Notes under the pieces: generated by a model
Seen by the model: only the letters and a program-made list of their open reading frames with translations
Database searches by the model: none
Told to the model about the DNA's origin: nothing
Origin: Scytalidium lignicola
Lineage: Eukaryota; Ascomycota; Leotiomycetes
DNA length: 64,000 nt
Direction of reading: 5' to 3'
Assembly (NCBI GenBank): GCA_002812745.2
Contig: NCSJ02000172.1
Span: forward strand, 26,061-90,060
In this document: one piece after another, positions 47,435 to 57,984 of the stretch
Layout of the letters: every line of letters begins with the position of its first letter
How positions within the stretch are numbered: position 1 is the first letter of the stretch
Translations under genes and position numbers: made by a program

Positions 47435-48484
47435 ATGGACCAAAGGGAATTAGAGGCACGGATCAAGGCCTTGTCAAAAACTGTTGCTGACAAGGAACCG
47501 GCGTCAAATGTCATAACGATCCTGGATACACTAAAGAAGGAAGTGCATGCGACTGAGGAACTTCTTAGAGTATGCTCTTTGTTATGCGCCATCCACACCT
47601 CTTCCCCTGGATCTGCACCTCTCCGGTAGTGGATGATATAAGAGGCTGACAAGTATCCAGGCTACAAAAGCAGGTATGGTCGTCGCCAAACTCAGAGGAA
47701 ACCCCAATAAGGATATCGCACGACTTGCTACGGAGATTGTCCAAAAGTGGAAAAAGACGGTCGAAGCCGAGAAAGCGAAGAAGCAGAAGTTGGGAGGGTC
47801 TCCAATGATGAAAAATGGAAGCACGTCATCACCAGCACCAGCAACTGAGACCAAGGGTTTCACTGGTGATACTTCGAAGCGGCGATGGGAGACCGAGAAG
47901 GTTGATGTGAAGCGTATTGGAGTTCCCTCTCGAGATGCATGTATCGGTCTATTATATAATGGATTGGCATTCATGTCAGAGGAGTCCTCAACCAATATAA
48001 TCATAAGGGCGATGGAAGTCGAACAAGCCGCATACGATGCATTCAAGGGTGATACACCAGAATACAGGAGCAAGTTACGGTCCTTATTCCAGAATTTGAA
48101 AAACGTATCGAACCGCGAACTTGGACCTAGAGTTCTGTCTGGAGAAATAACTGCGGCGAGATTCGTTGTCATGACCCATGATGAGCTCAAGAGTGCTCAC
48201 CGGCGGAAAGAGGACGAGAAGCTTCATAAGGAGAATATGAAAAACGCACAGGTGCCACAAGCAGAACGGAGCATAAGTGATGCGCTTAAATGCGGCAAGT
48301 GTGGTCAAAAGAAAGTCAGTTACAGTCAAGCTCAGACTCGAAGTGCTGATGAACCGATGACTACATTCTGCGAATGCACTGTTTGCGGTAACCGCTGGAA
48401 GGTATGTCTATTTTGCATTGAATTTGTTTATATATCAGATTTTTATAGAAGCTAATATGTCATAGTTCTCCTGAGTGAAGAATC
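47435..48484 (+). CDS. dst1: transcription elongation factor TFIIS
   Basis: Rescues backtracked RNA polymerase II by stimulating transcript cleavage. Exons 47435-47569, 47661-48401 and 48476-48484 give 294 residues. N-terminal LW-type domain (LRATKAGMVVAKLRG spans the first intron), central domain from about residue 130 (RDACIGLLYNGLA, YRSKLRSLFQNLKN), and the zinc ribbon: CGKCGQKKVSYSQAQTRS, the acidic DE of SADEPMTTF that enters the polymerase, and CECTVCGNRWK. The final 9-nt exon supplies Phe-Ser-stop, matching the conserved WKF end. Without it, reading on past 48401 adds 17 non-family residues. The middle exon has no introns. Confidence 0.95.
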
Positions 48485-48828
48485 AATTCTATTCTTTGTG
48501 TATTCATTCTTCACTCCTTCCTTGTTGTAGGCAGGTGGCTGGACTTCGATCAGGAAAGCGCTGCTTCCCAGGGCTTATACGTCCACGAGAAGCTTTCTGA
48601 TCTCGATACGTTTGCCTGCTGTGGTGCTATCATAAAGAGCACATAATGGAAACCTCTGGAGTTGGCGTCTTCTGAAAACCGGGTAACCTTAAGTTTCTTG
48701 CCCCTTTTTAGCCTCCTTTGGGGGTGCATGTATCCAACAATTATTCCAGCCGTTATATCATAATGTGAAGCAATAGAACTCCATGAAAGGAATTATGGAC
48801 CCTCTATGCAGGATTGCTTGTAACTTTC
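48485..48828. other. convergent 3' flank of TFIIS and cysteine synthase
   Basis: 344 bp between two stop codons; 3' UTRs of both genes. A possible GFA- or finger-like reading is not seen. Confidence 0.4.
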
Positions 48829-50286
48829 TCAAGTGTCGTCCTTGTTAATTCCAAGTAAAGCAAATAGATCAGTTTGATCATGCTCCTCTTCAAGACCCAT
48901 TTGACCCACCCTTCTCCAAAACTTGCTCTGATGTCTTGTTCCACTGTCACAAATAATAGTTACAATGCGACTGTCCTTGGGTAATTTGAGCGCTGTAACA
49001 ACGGCTGCAACACAGTTCACAGCGCTGCTGCTTCCAATGAATATTCCGTCTTTCTCAACTAGCCATCTAGCCATCTTCATCGCTTGCACATCAGATACTT
49101 TCACGGCATCATCGACAAGCTCTCTGCCAGCTTCGAAATTCTGCGTAAGTCGGTTAATCCCTATACCCTCTACAATGGTATCGACTTGTTGTCTTCGTCG
49201 AGTCCCTTCCTTCTCTTTATCAGAGAACATGACTCCGTATTTGACCTATATTTGAAATGGTTAGCTCTGCTTCAATAGTGGACTGCCTATGTATAATTAG
49301 TTCTAACCTTATTATATAATCCACTACCTTCAGGGTCAGCAAGTACAACTTTAAGGGAATCCCCCATGCCCTTCTCTTCTTTCAAATACACAGTGATCCC
49401 GGAAATGGTACCGCCTGTACCAGCACCTGTTACAAAAGCATCGATCTAAAATACAATGTTACTTCCTATCGCTAAATGATTAGAGCACCTGTCTGAAACC
49501 TACTTGTCCTCCAGTTTGTTGATATATCTCCGGACCCGTACCGTGAAGATGAGCGCGGAAGTTTGCCAACGATTCGAACTGGTCAGCGAAAAAACCCTTA
49601 CTAGAATCAGTACTGGAAGCAGTATGCTCCTGTGCTCTCCTCCTCGCTAGATTAACAAAATGATCCGTGGAAGTAATAGGTGCAGGTGTCACTCTCTCAA
49701 CGATGGCTCCTAAATGGTTCAGCAGGTCGGACTTCTCCTTGCTTTGATCATTAGGCATGCATATGTAAGCCTTGTAACCTCTCGCTCTGGCTAATGTCGC
49801 AAGAGATATGCCTGTTGAGCCAACAGTTCCTTCGTAAATTGTGTCCCCTTGGTAAGGTGTCAAGAGACCTTCTTCTTCTGCCATCTTGATCATGCTTAGG
49901 GCAACTCTATCTTTGGGACTTCCACCAGCATTAAGAAACTCTGCTTTTGCAAGAATTGTCCTTCCAGTAGCCTCTGAAAGACTTTTGATCTTGAATAATG
50001 GTGTATTCCCAATGCATCCTTCAATCCCTTCTGGAATCTCAGGAACAGGCCCCTCTAATAAAGATAAACGTTTATCTCTTGTATGATCCTCTAGTTTCAC
50101 TGGGTCAAGATATGAACTACCGCGCCGGGCGTCAGTGGAAGATTTAGTCCCTTTTTTGTGACGTTGATATCGACGTTCCAGATCAGGATAAAAATCTTTG
50201 AATCCCAAGGCCACAACAACTCCTGCCACAAATGCAATCGCTACAGCTGCAGTGCCATAGGCTCTAGGATGATCACTTAGGGACAT
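48829..50286 (-). CDS. membrane-anchored cysteine synthase-like PLP enzyme
   Basis: Fold type II PLP enzyme of the cysteine synthase/CBS family. Exons (minus strand) 49504-50286, 49308-49445, 48829-49245; 445 residues. A hydrophobic segment at residues 10-29 (VAIAFVAGVVVALGF) before basic residues should anchor the protein, and the layout matches yeast Mcy1, a mitochondrial outer membrane protein. Seen: GNTPLFKI, GGSPKDRVAL with the PLP lysine, EGTVGSTGISLA, the phosphate loop GAGTGGTISG, and IFIGSSSAVN. Mcy1-type proteins may not make cysteine in vivo. It is head to head with the NDUFAF7 gene, 178 bp apart, another mitochondrial gene. Confidence 0.92.
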
Positions 50287-50464
50287 TATCTCATCGCAAA
50301 AATATCATTACATGAACTTTAACGAGTGTATTAGTACTGTAATGCAAAATAGTCGACGTTGAAGCAGCTTGGCAAATCCTTGTCAACCTCAAGAAGCTAG
50401 GACCACCACCGAGCAACTTCCGCAAAGCTCGTACGGCTTCAGCGCAAACCATCTACAACCTCCC

Positions 50465-52063
50465 ATGGACTCTCCAATTGTATCACAGTTGTTTAGGCAG
50501 CTGTTCAGACATCGGAACTGTCAATCATTGCGCTCGCGTTCGGCCTTGCGCTTCCACATACAAAATGTACGGCCTACGCAGAGGAGACATTTGTCTGATC
50601 AGCGAGGGAGGGGCTTAGAAGCAAAAACAAAGGCGGAAGCCCATTGGCAGCAGAGGACAGATACATTTCCAATGGATATGTCGCAAGAATATAGCAAATA
50701 CCCGTTTGTCACGTCAGATCAGTTGAGGGGCCGTCGAGAAAGGCCGAGGCGAGTGAAGATGCTCACGCGAGACTTCATCGAGGGTATATTCAAGCAGCAC
50801 TTCTGCCAACACAAAGCTAATTTTATATGTAGACAGTCTATACAACCCATCGTACGGTTATTTTTCTAAACAGGCTGTCATTTTCACTCCAGGCGAGCCT
50901 TTCAACTTCAATACCATCCAAGACGAGCCCGAATTCTATCGCCTCTTAGGCCAGCGGTATACCGAGTTTGAAGATAAGTTGGACGAGAAGGAGCCCAACA
51001 ATACAAGGCAACTGTGGCATACACCAACTGAGCTCTTTCGACCTCATTATGGAGAGGCTATTGCAAGATATCTTGTAGCAAATTATAAGATAACTCAATA
51101 TCCTTACCATGACCTGATCATATACGAGATGGGAGCAGGGAACGGTACTTTAATGCTCAACATTCTGGACTATATTCGAGAAGCAGAACCCGATGTTTAC
51201 AACCGTACTAAATACAAGATAATCGAAATCTCACCCAATCTTGCTTCTTTACAAGCTCGGCAATTCCGAAGTTCAAATGATTCTAGGGGTCACTCGTCGA
51301 AAGTTGAAATTATAAACAAGTCAATCTTTGAGTGGAACCAGACTGTTCTCGAACCCTGTTTCTTCCTGGCAATGGAAGTTTTTGATAACTTCGCCCACGA
51401 TGCCATCCGCTATGATCCGATAACCGAAGAGCCTATGCAAGGCACCGTCCTTATCGACAATAAAGGAGACTTTTATGAGTTCTACGTCCCAGATCTTGAT
51501 CCTGTTGCTGCAAGATTTCTTCGAGTCAGGCATGCAGCAACAGGAGGGAAATACCCTCATCCACTTTCATCTAACCGGATTTTACGACATTTGAAGAGTC
51601 GCCTTCCTTTTACGCACAATCTGAGCGATCCTGAATACATACCTACCAGATTGATGCAATTCTTCGATATTCTAGCAAATTACTTCCCAGGTCATAGATT
51701 ATTGACAAGTGATTTTCATCAGCTTCCAGATACGATTAAGGGGATAAATGCCCCGGTTGTACAGACCAGGTACAAGAGGAGGACGGTGCCGGTCACTACT
51801 CCTTTCGTAAGTCCAATTTCATATTCTTCGTCGAATAGGACTAACTTTTCCAGGTACATCAGGGCTATTTTGATATATTGTTTCCAACAGACTTCAATGT
51901 TGTGGAGAGCATATATAGAGCCATTACCGGAAAACTCACAAGAGTTTTGTCGCACGAGGAGTTCTTGAAAAGATGGGCTTATGTGGAAGCAACTGAAACT
52001 AAAAGCGGCGAGAATCCCCTCTTGAGTTGGTACAAGAACGCGAGTGTATTATCCACTGTATAA
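50465..52063 (+). CDS. NDUFAF7/MidA-type protein arginine methyltransferase
   Basis: SAM-dependent methyltransferase; family members act in the mitochondrial matrix and methylate an Arg of the complex I subunit NDUFS2 during assembly. Exons 50465-50783, 50833-51806 and 51854-52063 give 500 residues. The first about 60 residues are Arg/Gln/Ser-rich without acidic residues early on, as in a presequence. Then DFIEDSLYNPSYGYFSKQ is formed across the first intron, and GEPFNF, YEMGAGNGTLMLNIL as the SAM loop, FLAMEVFDNFAHDA and VHQGYFDILFPTDF across the second intron follow. Upstream in-frame TTG at 50369 is not used. Confidence 0.9.
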
Positions 52064-52235
52064 TCAAGGTTAACAATTGAAATCACGGAATGATCAAATT
52101 TGTAAAGCTTCCTTTCTCCAGCATATCCAAGCTATTATGCTCAGAAGACTTCCTTCTATAAAGCTGTAGCAAGGATGGTATAAATTACACTCATGACATG
52201 TAGTACCTTGAAACGCCAACCTGATTCCCAGTCAT

Positions 52236-55200
52236 CTAAAGCTTAAGCTTTTCCGAAAACCACTTCTCCGCAGTAGCAATAGCGTCTTGAATATTTTCAG
52301 GCTTAGTTCCTTGACCTTGTCTGGTGGGTTCTTTACCGCCAGACTTACCACCCACTATCTCCGATACAGCAGCAGCCCAGTGTTCAGCAGTAACGCCCTT
52401 TGATGCATGTTCCTAGACACCCGTATTAGTAAGTTTGGTAAAATCAGGAACAAATTACGTACCGTTCCGACATAGACACCATGAACAACGGCTCCTTCGC
52501 CTTCACTTCCTCCGAATAAGTATATTGTCTTATCCTTTGCCTTCGATTTGAAGTGGTTCATGACATCGGCAATGGCCTTTGTGTTTGCAGAGATAGGGAG
52601 GTGACCAATAAAAACATTGCTATCTTTATTGTCAGGGTGGGCAAAATGCCCTGTGACAATATCTAGCGCAGTTTTCGATTCAGCCTTTTGTCTCCTCTTC
52701 TGCTCTTCCAGCACGCTCTTCTGGACTTTCATGAATTGTGACTTAAGTTCCTCCTTCGTCAAGACAGCAACTGTTAGCTGGTTCAGTTCGTTTTGCATTG
52801 CTTTCACTTCTTGCTCTTTTTCAGGACCATATGCCATAGCTTCAAAAGTTGCGATACGCTTGGCAAACTCCGCAGCAACTCTTTGTACTTCATGAGCTGC
52901 ATCGCCGGTATAAGCAGTGATTCTCCGGATGCCCTTTGCAATGCCGCCTTCTTCCACGATTACCATCTCCTTTATGATCCCAGTCTGATCAACATGAGTA
53001 CCACCGCAAAACTCAACGCTAACTTTCCGCCATTCTGGGTTCTTTGGATCCGCCAGGAGAGTATCAACATCAACACCGACGGAGACAACTCGGACTGGGT
53101 TGGGATAGGTCTCCCCAAAAACAGCACGCACACCCTCAACGCCTCTGGCAACGTCAAGATCAACATCCTTTGCGTAAATTTTGCAATTCTGTTTAATATA
53201 GGAGTTTGAGGAGTCCTCGATCTTCTTAATTTCATCCAGAGAAACGGCAGTCTTGTGAGAGAAATCAAAGCGCAGTTTGTCCTGGTCAACCAGAGAACCT
53301 TTCTGGTTGACATCATCTCCTAGATGTTCTCTCAAAGAGTGGTTAAGAATATGAGTACCAGTATGGTTATTCCGAATAGGTTGTCTTCGGAGCTCATCAT
53401 ATTCACAGATAACTTCATCTCCAGCAGAGAGATCACCGTAGTCGAGATAGCCGTTGTGGACAATATAACCACCGAAAGTTTGCACATCTAGGACCTTGAA
53501 CTCCGCGACACCATCAATAATTATTTTGCCAGTATCAGCAACCTGACCACCTTGCTCTGCATAAAAGTTGGTTTTATCAAGTAAAAGACCAAAAGGCTTT
53601 TCCTTCGATAATCCTTCCGTAGACTTCAAGAACCCCTTCCCATCGTATACCAGCACGACTTTACCAGTGCTATCACCCTTCCGGAATTTGGCTTCATCGT
53701 TCGGTCTTTCGACGCCGAGCTTGTCCAATTCGGCGATTTGATGCACATCTAGTTTGGCGAAGGTATGTGCAGCCTCTTTGACAGACTTGCTTGCCTCACG
53801 AGCTTTCTCTTTGGCAATCTCAATCTCCGCATCATCGGTTTCTAGACCCCTCTCTTCGGCCATTATTTTTGTTAGATCTTCTGGGAAACCAAAAGTATCA
53901 TACAACCGCCAAACGTCTGCACCTGATAACTTCTTTGTATTCGACTTAATAGCCTGTGCAGCATACTTTTCGAACATCTTCTCACCACGGTCAAGAGTTC
54001 GAGCAAAAGCCTCTTCTTCCTCATCCAAGATCTCTTTCACATCCTGCTCCTTCTTCACAATCTCTGGGAACTGTTCACCCATTTGTGCAACAAGAGCTGG
54101 AAGGATTTTTGAAAAGAAACTTCCAATCTCGGCATTAAAGTACTTTCTTGCATAACGACTTCCTCTTCGCAGTACTCGTCGCACAACATACCCTCTTCCC
54201 TCGTTGTTTGGAACACCTCCATCTGATATTGCAAATGTCAATAGGCGGGTATGGTCAGCGATAACACGATATGCAGTGTCAATTCCATCAACATCGTTCT
54301 TTCCATACTTGTCAGTATATGGTCTAGCACCAGTGACCTCCTGAATTCTCTCAAAGAGCGGATAAAAAACATCCGTATCGTAATTGGAGTATTTATCCTG
54401 CAAGACTGATACTAATCGTTCGAATCCCATACCAGTATCGACATGCTTCGCAGGTAGAGTCTTCAATGACCTGTCCTTTTGTCTGTCAAATTGTATAAAA
54501 ACGTTGTTCCAAATCTCTAGCACATTAGGGTCATCCTGGTTGACAAGATGGGCAGCATTACGTCCTCCTATTCTGTCGTAGTGGACTTCACTACAAGGTC
54601 CACATGGACCTTGATCACCCATCTCCCAGAAATTGTCCTTCATATTGCCTGGTAAAATATGGTCATCTGCAACCCCAACCTGCTTCCACAGTTCCTTGGC
54701 CTCTAGATCTGGTTCTAAACCGGCAGCTGCATCGCCTTCGAAATAGGTGACGTAAAGCCGTTCTGGTTTCAGTCCGTACACTTTGGTAAGTAACTCCCAA
54801 GACATCTCGATAGCCTCTTTCTTGAAGTAGTCTCCGAAAGACCAGTTCCCAAGCATTTCGAACATTGTATGATGGTATTCATCTTTGCCAACATCATCCA
54901 GATCGTTATGTTTCCCACCTGCACGTATACATTTCTGTGAATCCACAGCTCTCTTCAGTTTAGCCATATCATCAGTTTGGCCGATCGTTCCAAGGAAGAT
55001 CGGCTTGAACTGATTCATACCTGCAGACCTGTTAGACATAGTAAACAATGAGTGCTTCTGCTATCCTACCAGCATTGGTGAAGAGAAGAGTAGGATCATT
55101 GTGGGGTACCACAGATGACGACGGTACTGTGCAAAGCAAATATTAGTCAAAATCTTGCTAAATATCCCTAATCATGAAGAATTGAAGGAATTCTTTGTCA

Positions 55201-55508
55201 TAAAACTCCTTTAACAGGGTGCAAAACGCAGAGGAAGCTCTTTGAGCCCAAGCAGCTTTACCCCGCTACTCACCCACTGTATGCCCTTTCGACTCGAAGT
55301 AGTCCAAGAATTGTTTCCTGACGACAGGAGCCGTCCATTTTGTCTGAGAGGGAGACATATTCAGCGCCGAGATAGAATACTCGTGGTACCTGTGCGCCGA
55401 GACTATGGTTGTGCGCGTGCTCAAAAAAGTTGGTCGCGTCTCGGTTTTATAGAATATTCGAAGGTGACTCAGTCGGCACTTTAGACTTCTGCTCCGCATA
55501 TAAATCAT
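52236..55508 (-). CDS. ala1: alanyl-tRNA synthetase, probable cytosolic and mitochondrial forms
   Basis: Charges tRNA-Ala. Exons (minus strand) 55274-55508, 55070-55126, 52463-55020, 52236-52412. The cytosolic form starts at ATG 55358 (958 residues; [20 protein letters not shown]). An in-frame ATG at 55508 adds 50 residues with nine Arg/Lys and two acidic residues, a fair mitochondrial presequence. Domains: catalytic core ([14 protein letters not shown] spans intron 2, [25 protein letters not shown]), editing domain ([26 protein letters not shown]) and C-terminal part. Yeast ALA1 also serves both compartments, through non-AUG starts. It is convergent with NDUFAF7 (172 bp). Confidence 0.95.
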
Positions 55509-55671
55509 TCGCCCCTAGAATCCCGAGGAATATCCTATCCAAACAACGAAAACACCAACTAATACTACACAATTGATCGCAGGAGAAGAAAGGCCGATCC
55601 TGTAGAGGTGTCGGAAGAGTTTTTGATTAGTTTTAGTGAATTTCGGGTTCGGTAGGAGGTTGAGAGATGGG

Positions 55672-56411
55672 ATGGATCGCGTGGAAGCGACAGGGCAGAG
55701 CATAGGTAGGAAACGGAAGGCCGAAGCACAGGACAATGAACGCCTCTCTAAGAGGCTGAGCTTACTGAATCTTGGTACGTATTAGTGATTCCTACAGTTT
55801 GAGATCGTATTATTAATTCCTAATCAGAGAAAAATGGCCAGGTACTCTATGTTCCGGTGGAGGAGAAGGCCAAGAAGACAGCCTCCAAAACCACGACAGG
55901 TGCAGACAGTGCACAGGATGATGATAGCATGCAATTAGATAACACGAAACACAAAGTATACATTTATAATCTCGATGACGAGCTCTCTGACAGCGATTCC
56001 GACGATGGGAAGCTTGTTTTCCTTCCAGACATCGAAAAGCACCTTCGAGAAACACGGATACCCCCATCAGTTATGGCGAACAGCAAGGGCGAGCTCGCCG
56101 GCCATAACATGCAACTCATCTTGTATAAGCCCATGAGTTCTGTTCTAGGATCACTCGAGCAGGACAAAATCAAAAGGGCAATTGCTGACACAAGAGCGAA
56201 GGCGAGGGCGAGGCAAGAGGAGGAGCGGCAAGCGCATATCCGGGAAGCGCAGGAACCCCTTGCGACGATTCGTAGAGATATTGACGGTCATAGACCTATA
56301 GACGGGACAATTACGGGAACATCTATTCCTGGGTTTTCAGTGCAAGAGGAACCTATCATTGAGGAAGTCGAGCCCATGGATGAAGATCCGGACGCTATGG
56401 AAATAGGTTGA
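55672..56411 (+). CDS. conserved hypothetical, disordered nuclear-like protein
   Basis: Not assigned to a family with confidence. Exons 55672-55774 and 55828-56411 give 228 residues. A basic KRKAEAQDNERLSKR start resembles a nuclear signal, then GQVLYVPVEEK, an acidic Ser/Asp run, and the core FLPDIEKHLRETRIPPSVM and NMQLILYKPMSSVLG, ending in a long charged helix (AIADTRAKARARQEEE) and an acidic tail. The arrangement looks conserved rather than random. The ATG at 55667 opens a short out-of-frame ORF that overlaps this start. It diverges from ala1 with only 164 bp to the long AlaRS start. Confidence 0.75.
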
Positions 56412-56631
56412 GATATACACCTGCATATGCTCAAGGAATGTTATATTTGAAATTAATAGAGGTAATTTATTCAACTCCAATTTTCTATAGTGTCTCTCTG
56501 ATAATATAACAAAGACCAACACAAACTGGTACTCCATTACTCCTCCATGTTACGGAAATCAAATATTACAGCTCGATACAATCGTAGCTATAGAACCCCA
56601 CTTATGGTCCTCCCATCGGATAACTCATTCC

Positions 56632-57240
56632 TTAATGGGCGGCAGGTGGTGGCCCTTGAGGAGGGGCATAATAGGAGGGAGATGAGTCTGAAGCCTCAGC
56701 TGGCCTCATAGTTGGCTGTGATCTCTGTGACGGGTCGACCTTCGTAGCACCCTCAGGAGGCTGATATGAGGGGGGCATTGGTGCGTTTGGATCATACAAC
56801 GGTGGAGGCATTGGATGCATATTATGCTGATATTGCCCTTCTGCTTGATATGGGCCGTAATAGTAGTTGGCAGGGTTTTGATAGTTGGGGTCATGCTGGA
56901 CTCGTTGTTGTCTGCTCAGCATCCACTACTCCTTCGTCAGCTCTCGTTCACCAGTGAAGACAACATGAAGTATTACTCTGTGGTATGGTAGTGGTGCTAG
57001 GCCTTTCGCTATCCTTCGTTTCGCATGCAAATATCCTCCGAGTAGATATCCCATGATGAGTGCGAATATTCCAAGGAAAACTGCCAGTCTCACGATTTGT
57101 CCTGTCTGAAGCCAAAGTCAGTCACAAGGACCGATGATGAAATCCGACACACATACCTTTGTCCACCAGAACGAATCATGATATACATAAACATTACCCT
57201 CACCATCAGTGAAAGTCTGTCTCGGCCAAATGCCCGCCAT
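56632..57240 (-). CDS. single-pass membrane protein with PPxY motifs, RCR-like
   Basis: Exons (minus strand) 57157-57240, 56977-57105, 56632-56925; 168 residues. One membrane segment (LAVFLGIFALIMGYLLGGYL) lies at about residues 34-54, followed by basic HAKRRIAKG and then APLPYHRWM, which is joined by the second intron; without splicing, a TAG stops the frame. The C-terminal half is Pro/Tyr/Gln-rich with PPLY and PPSY motifs that could bind WW domains of the Rsp5 ligase. Layout resembles the fungal RCR (resistance to Congo red) proteins of endosomal and cell wall control; that name is an inference. Confidence 0.72.
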
Positions 57241-57984
57241 TGTCCGCTGTTGTGGGGTTGGTTATGAAAAGAAAAAGTGACCTGTCCTTAGCAGGTGATC
57301 GAGAGCCCAAACGAAAGTGCTGTATAATTATGTATGTTCTGCGTTCCTAATCAACAAACTTATCAACGATTTCAATCTTTATAAAACAAAGAATGACAAG
57401 AAGAATTCCAAAGATAACAAAACTGAATCTAAAATAACGATCGATCTTTCTCGCCTTGTACTTGAGGCGGGCGGTGCTTATGATCTGCGGGGGGCGACGT
57501 TACAGCTTCATTGCTTGTTGTGTTTGTCCAACGTTTCAGCCCTGTCGCTCTGTCGCAGGATTTCAAAAAACAGGATTATGCTAACCAATGAACTATTTCT
57601 GTATAAAGTGGGAGTGTAGAACTTCTCTCTTACAGAATTAACAATGAGAAGAAATCGTAGATTGAGGAATAATCCTCCATACGAAGCTGTGTTGTCATAG
57701 GGGATGAAATGCCAAGGCTGTTGATATTATTACCACAGTGATAAACAGGGGTATTCTGCACGTGCACCAGTCAAGCATATGCAAGAGCGGGCTAGCTAAA
57801 AGCCTAGGCTACGGTAGTTCTTCTACATCGGCAGTTAAAAACCTAGAACAGGATTGGCTTATTAGCCAGATCATATCTAGCGTTAAGAATGAGCAATATC
57901 TACCATATTTTCTATAAGAATAGGCATTAAACACCACACGCCATTATGTGACATGAAAGTATATTTACGATTAAGCTTATATGA
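57241..57984. other. intergenic, no supported gene
   Basis: Between the start of the RCR-like gene and the Vps8 stop. A plus-strand frame at 57317-57619 has no family features. Includes the upstream region of the RCR-like gene. Confidence 0.4.
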
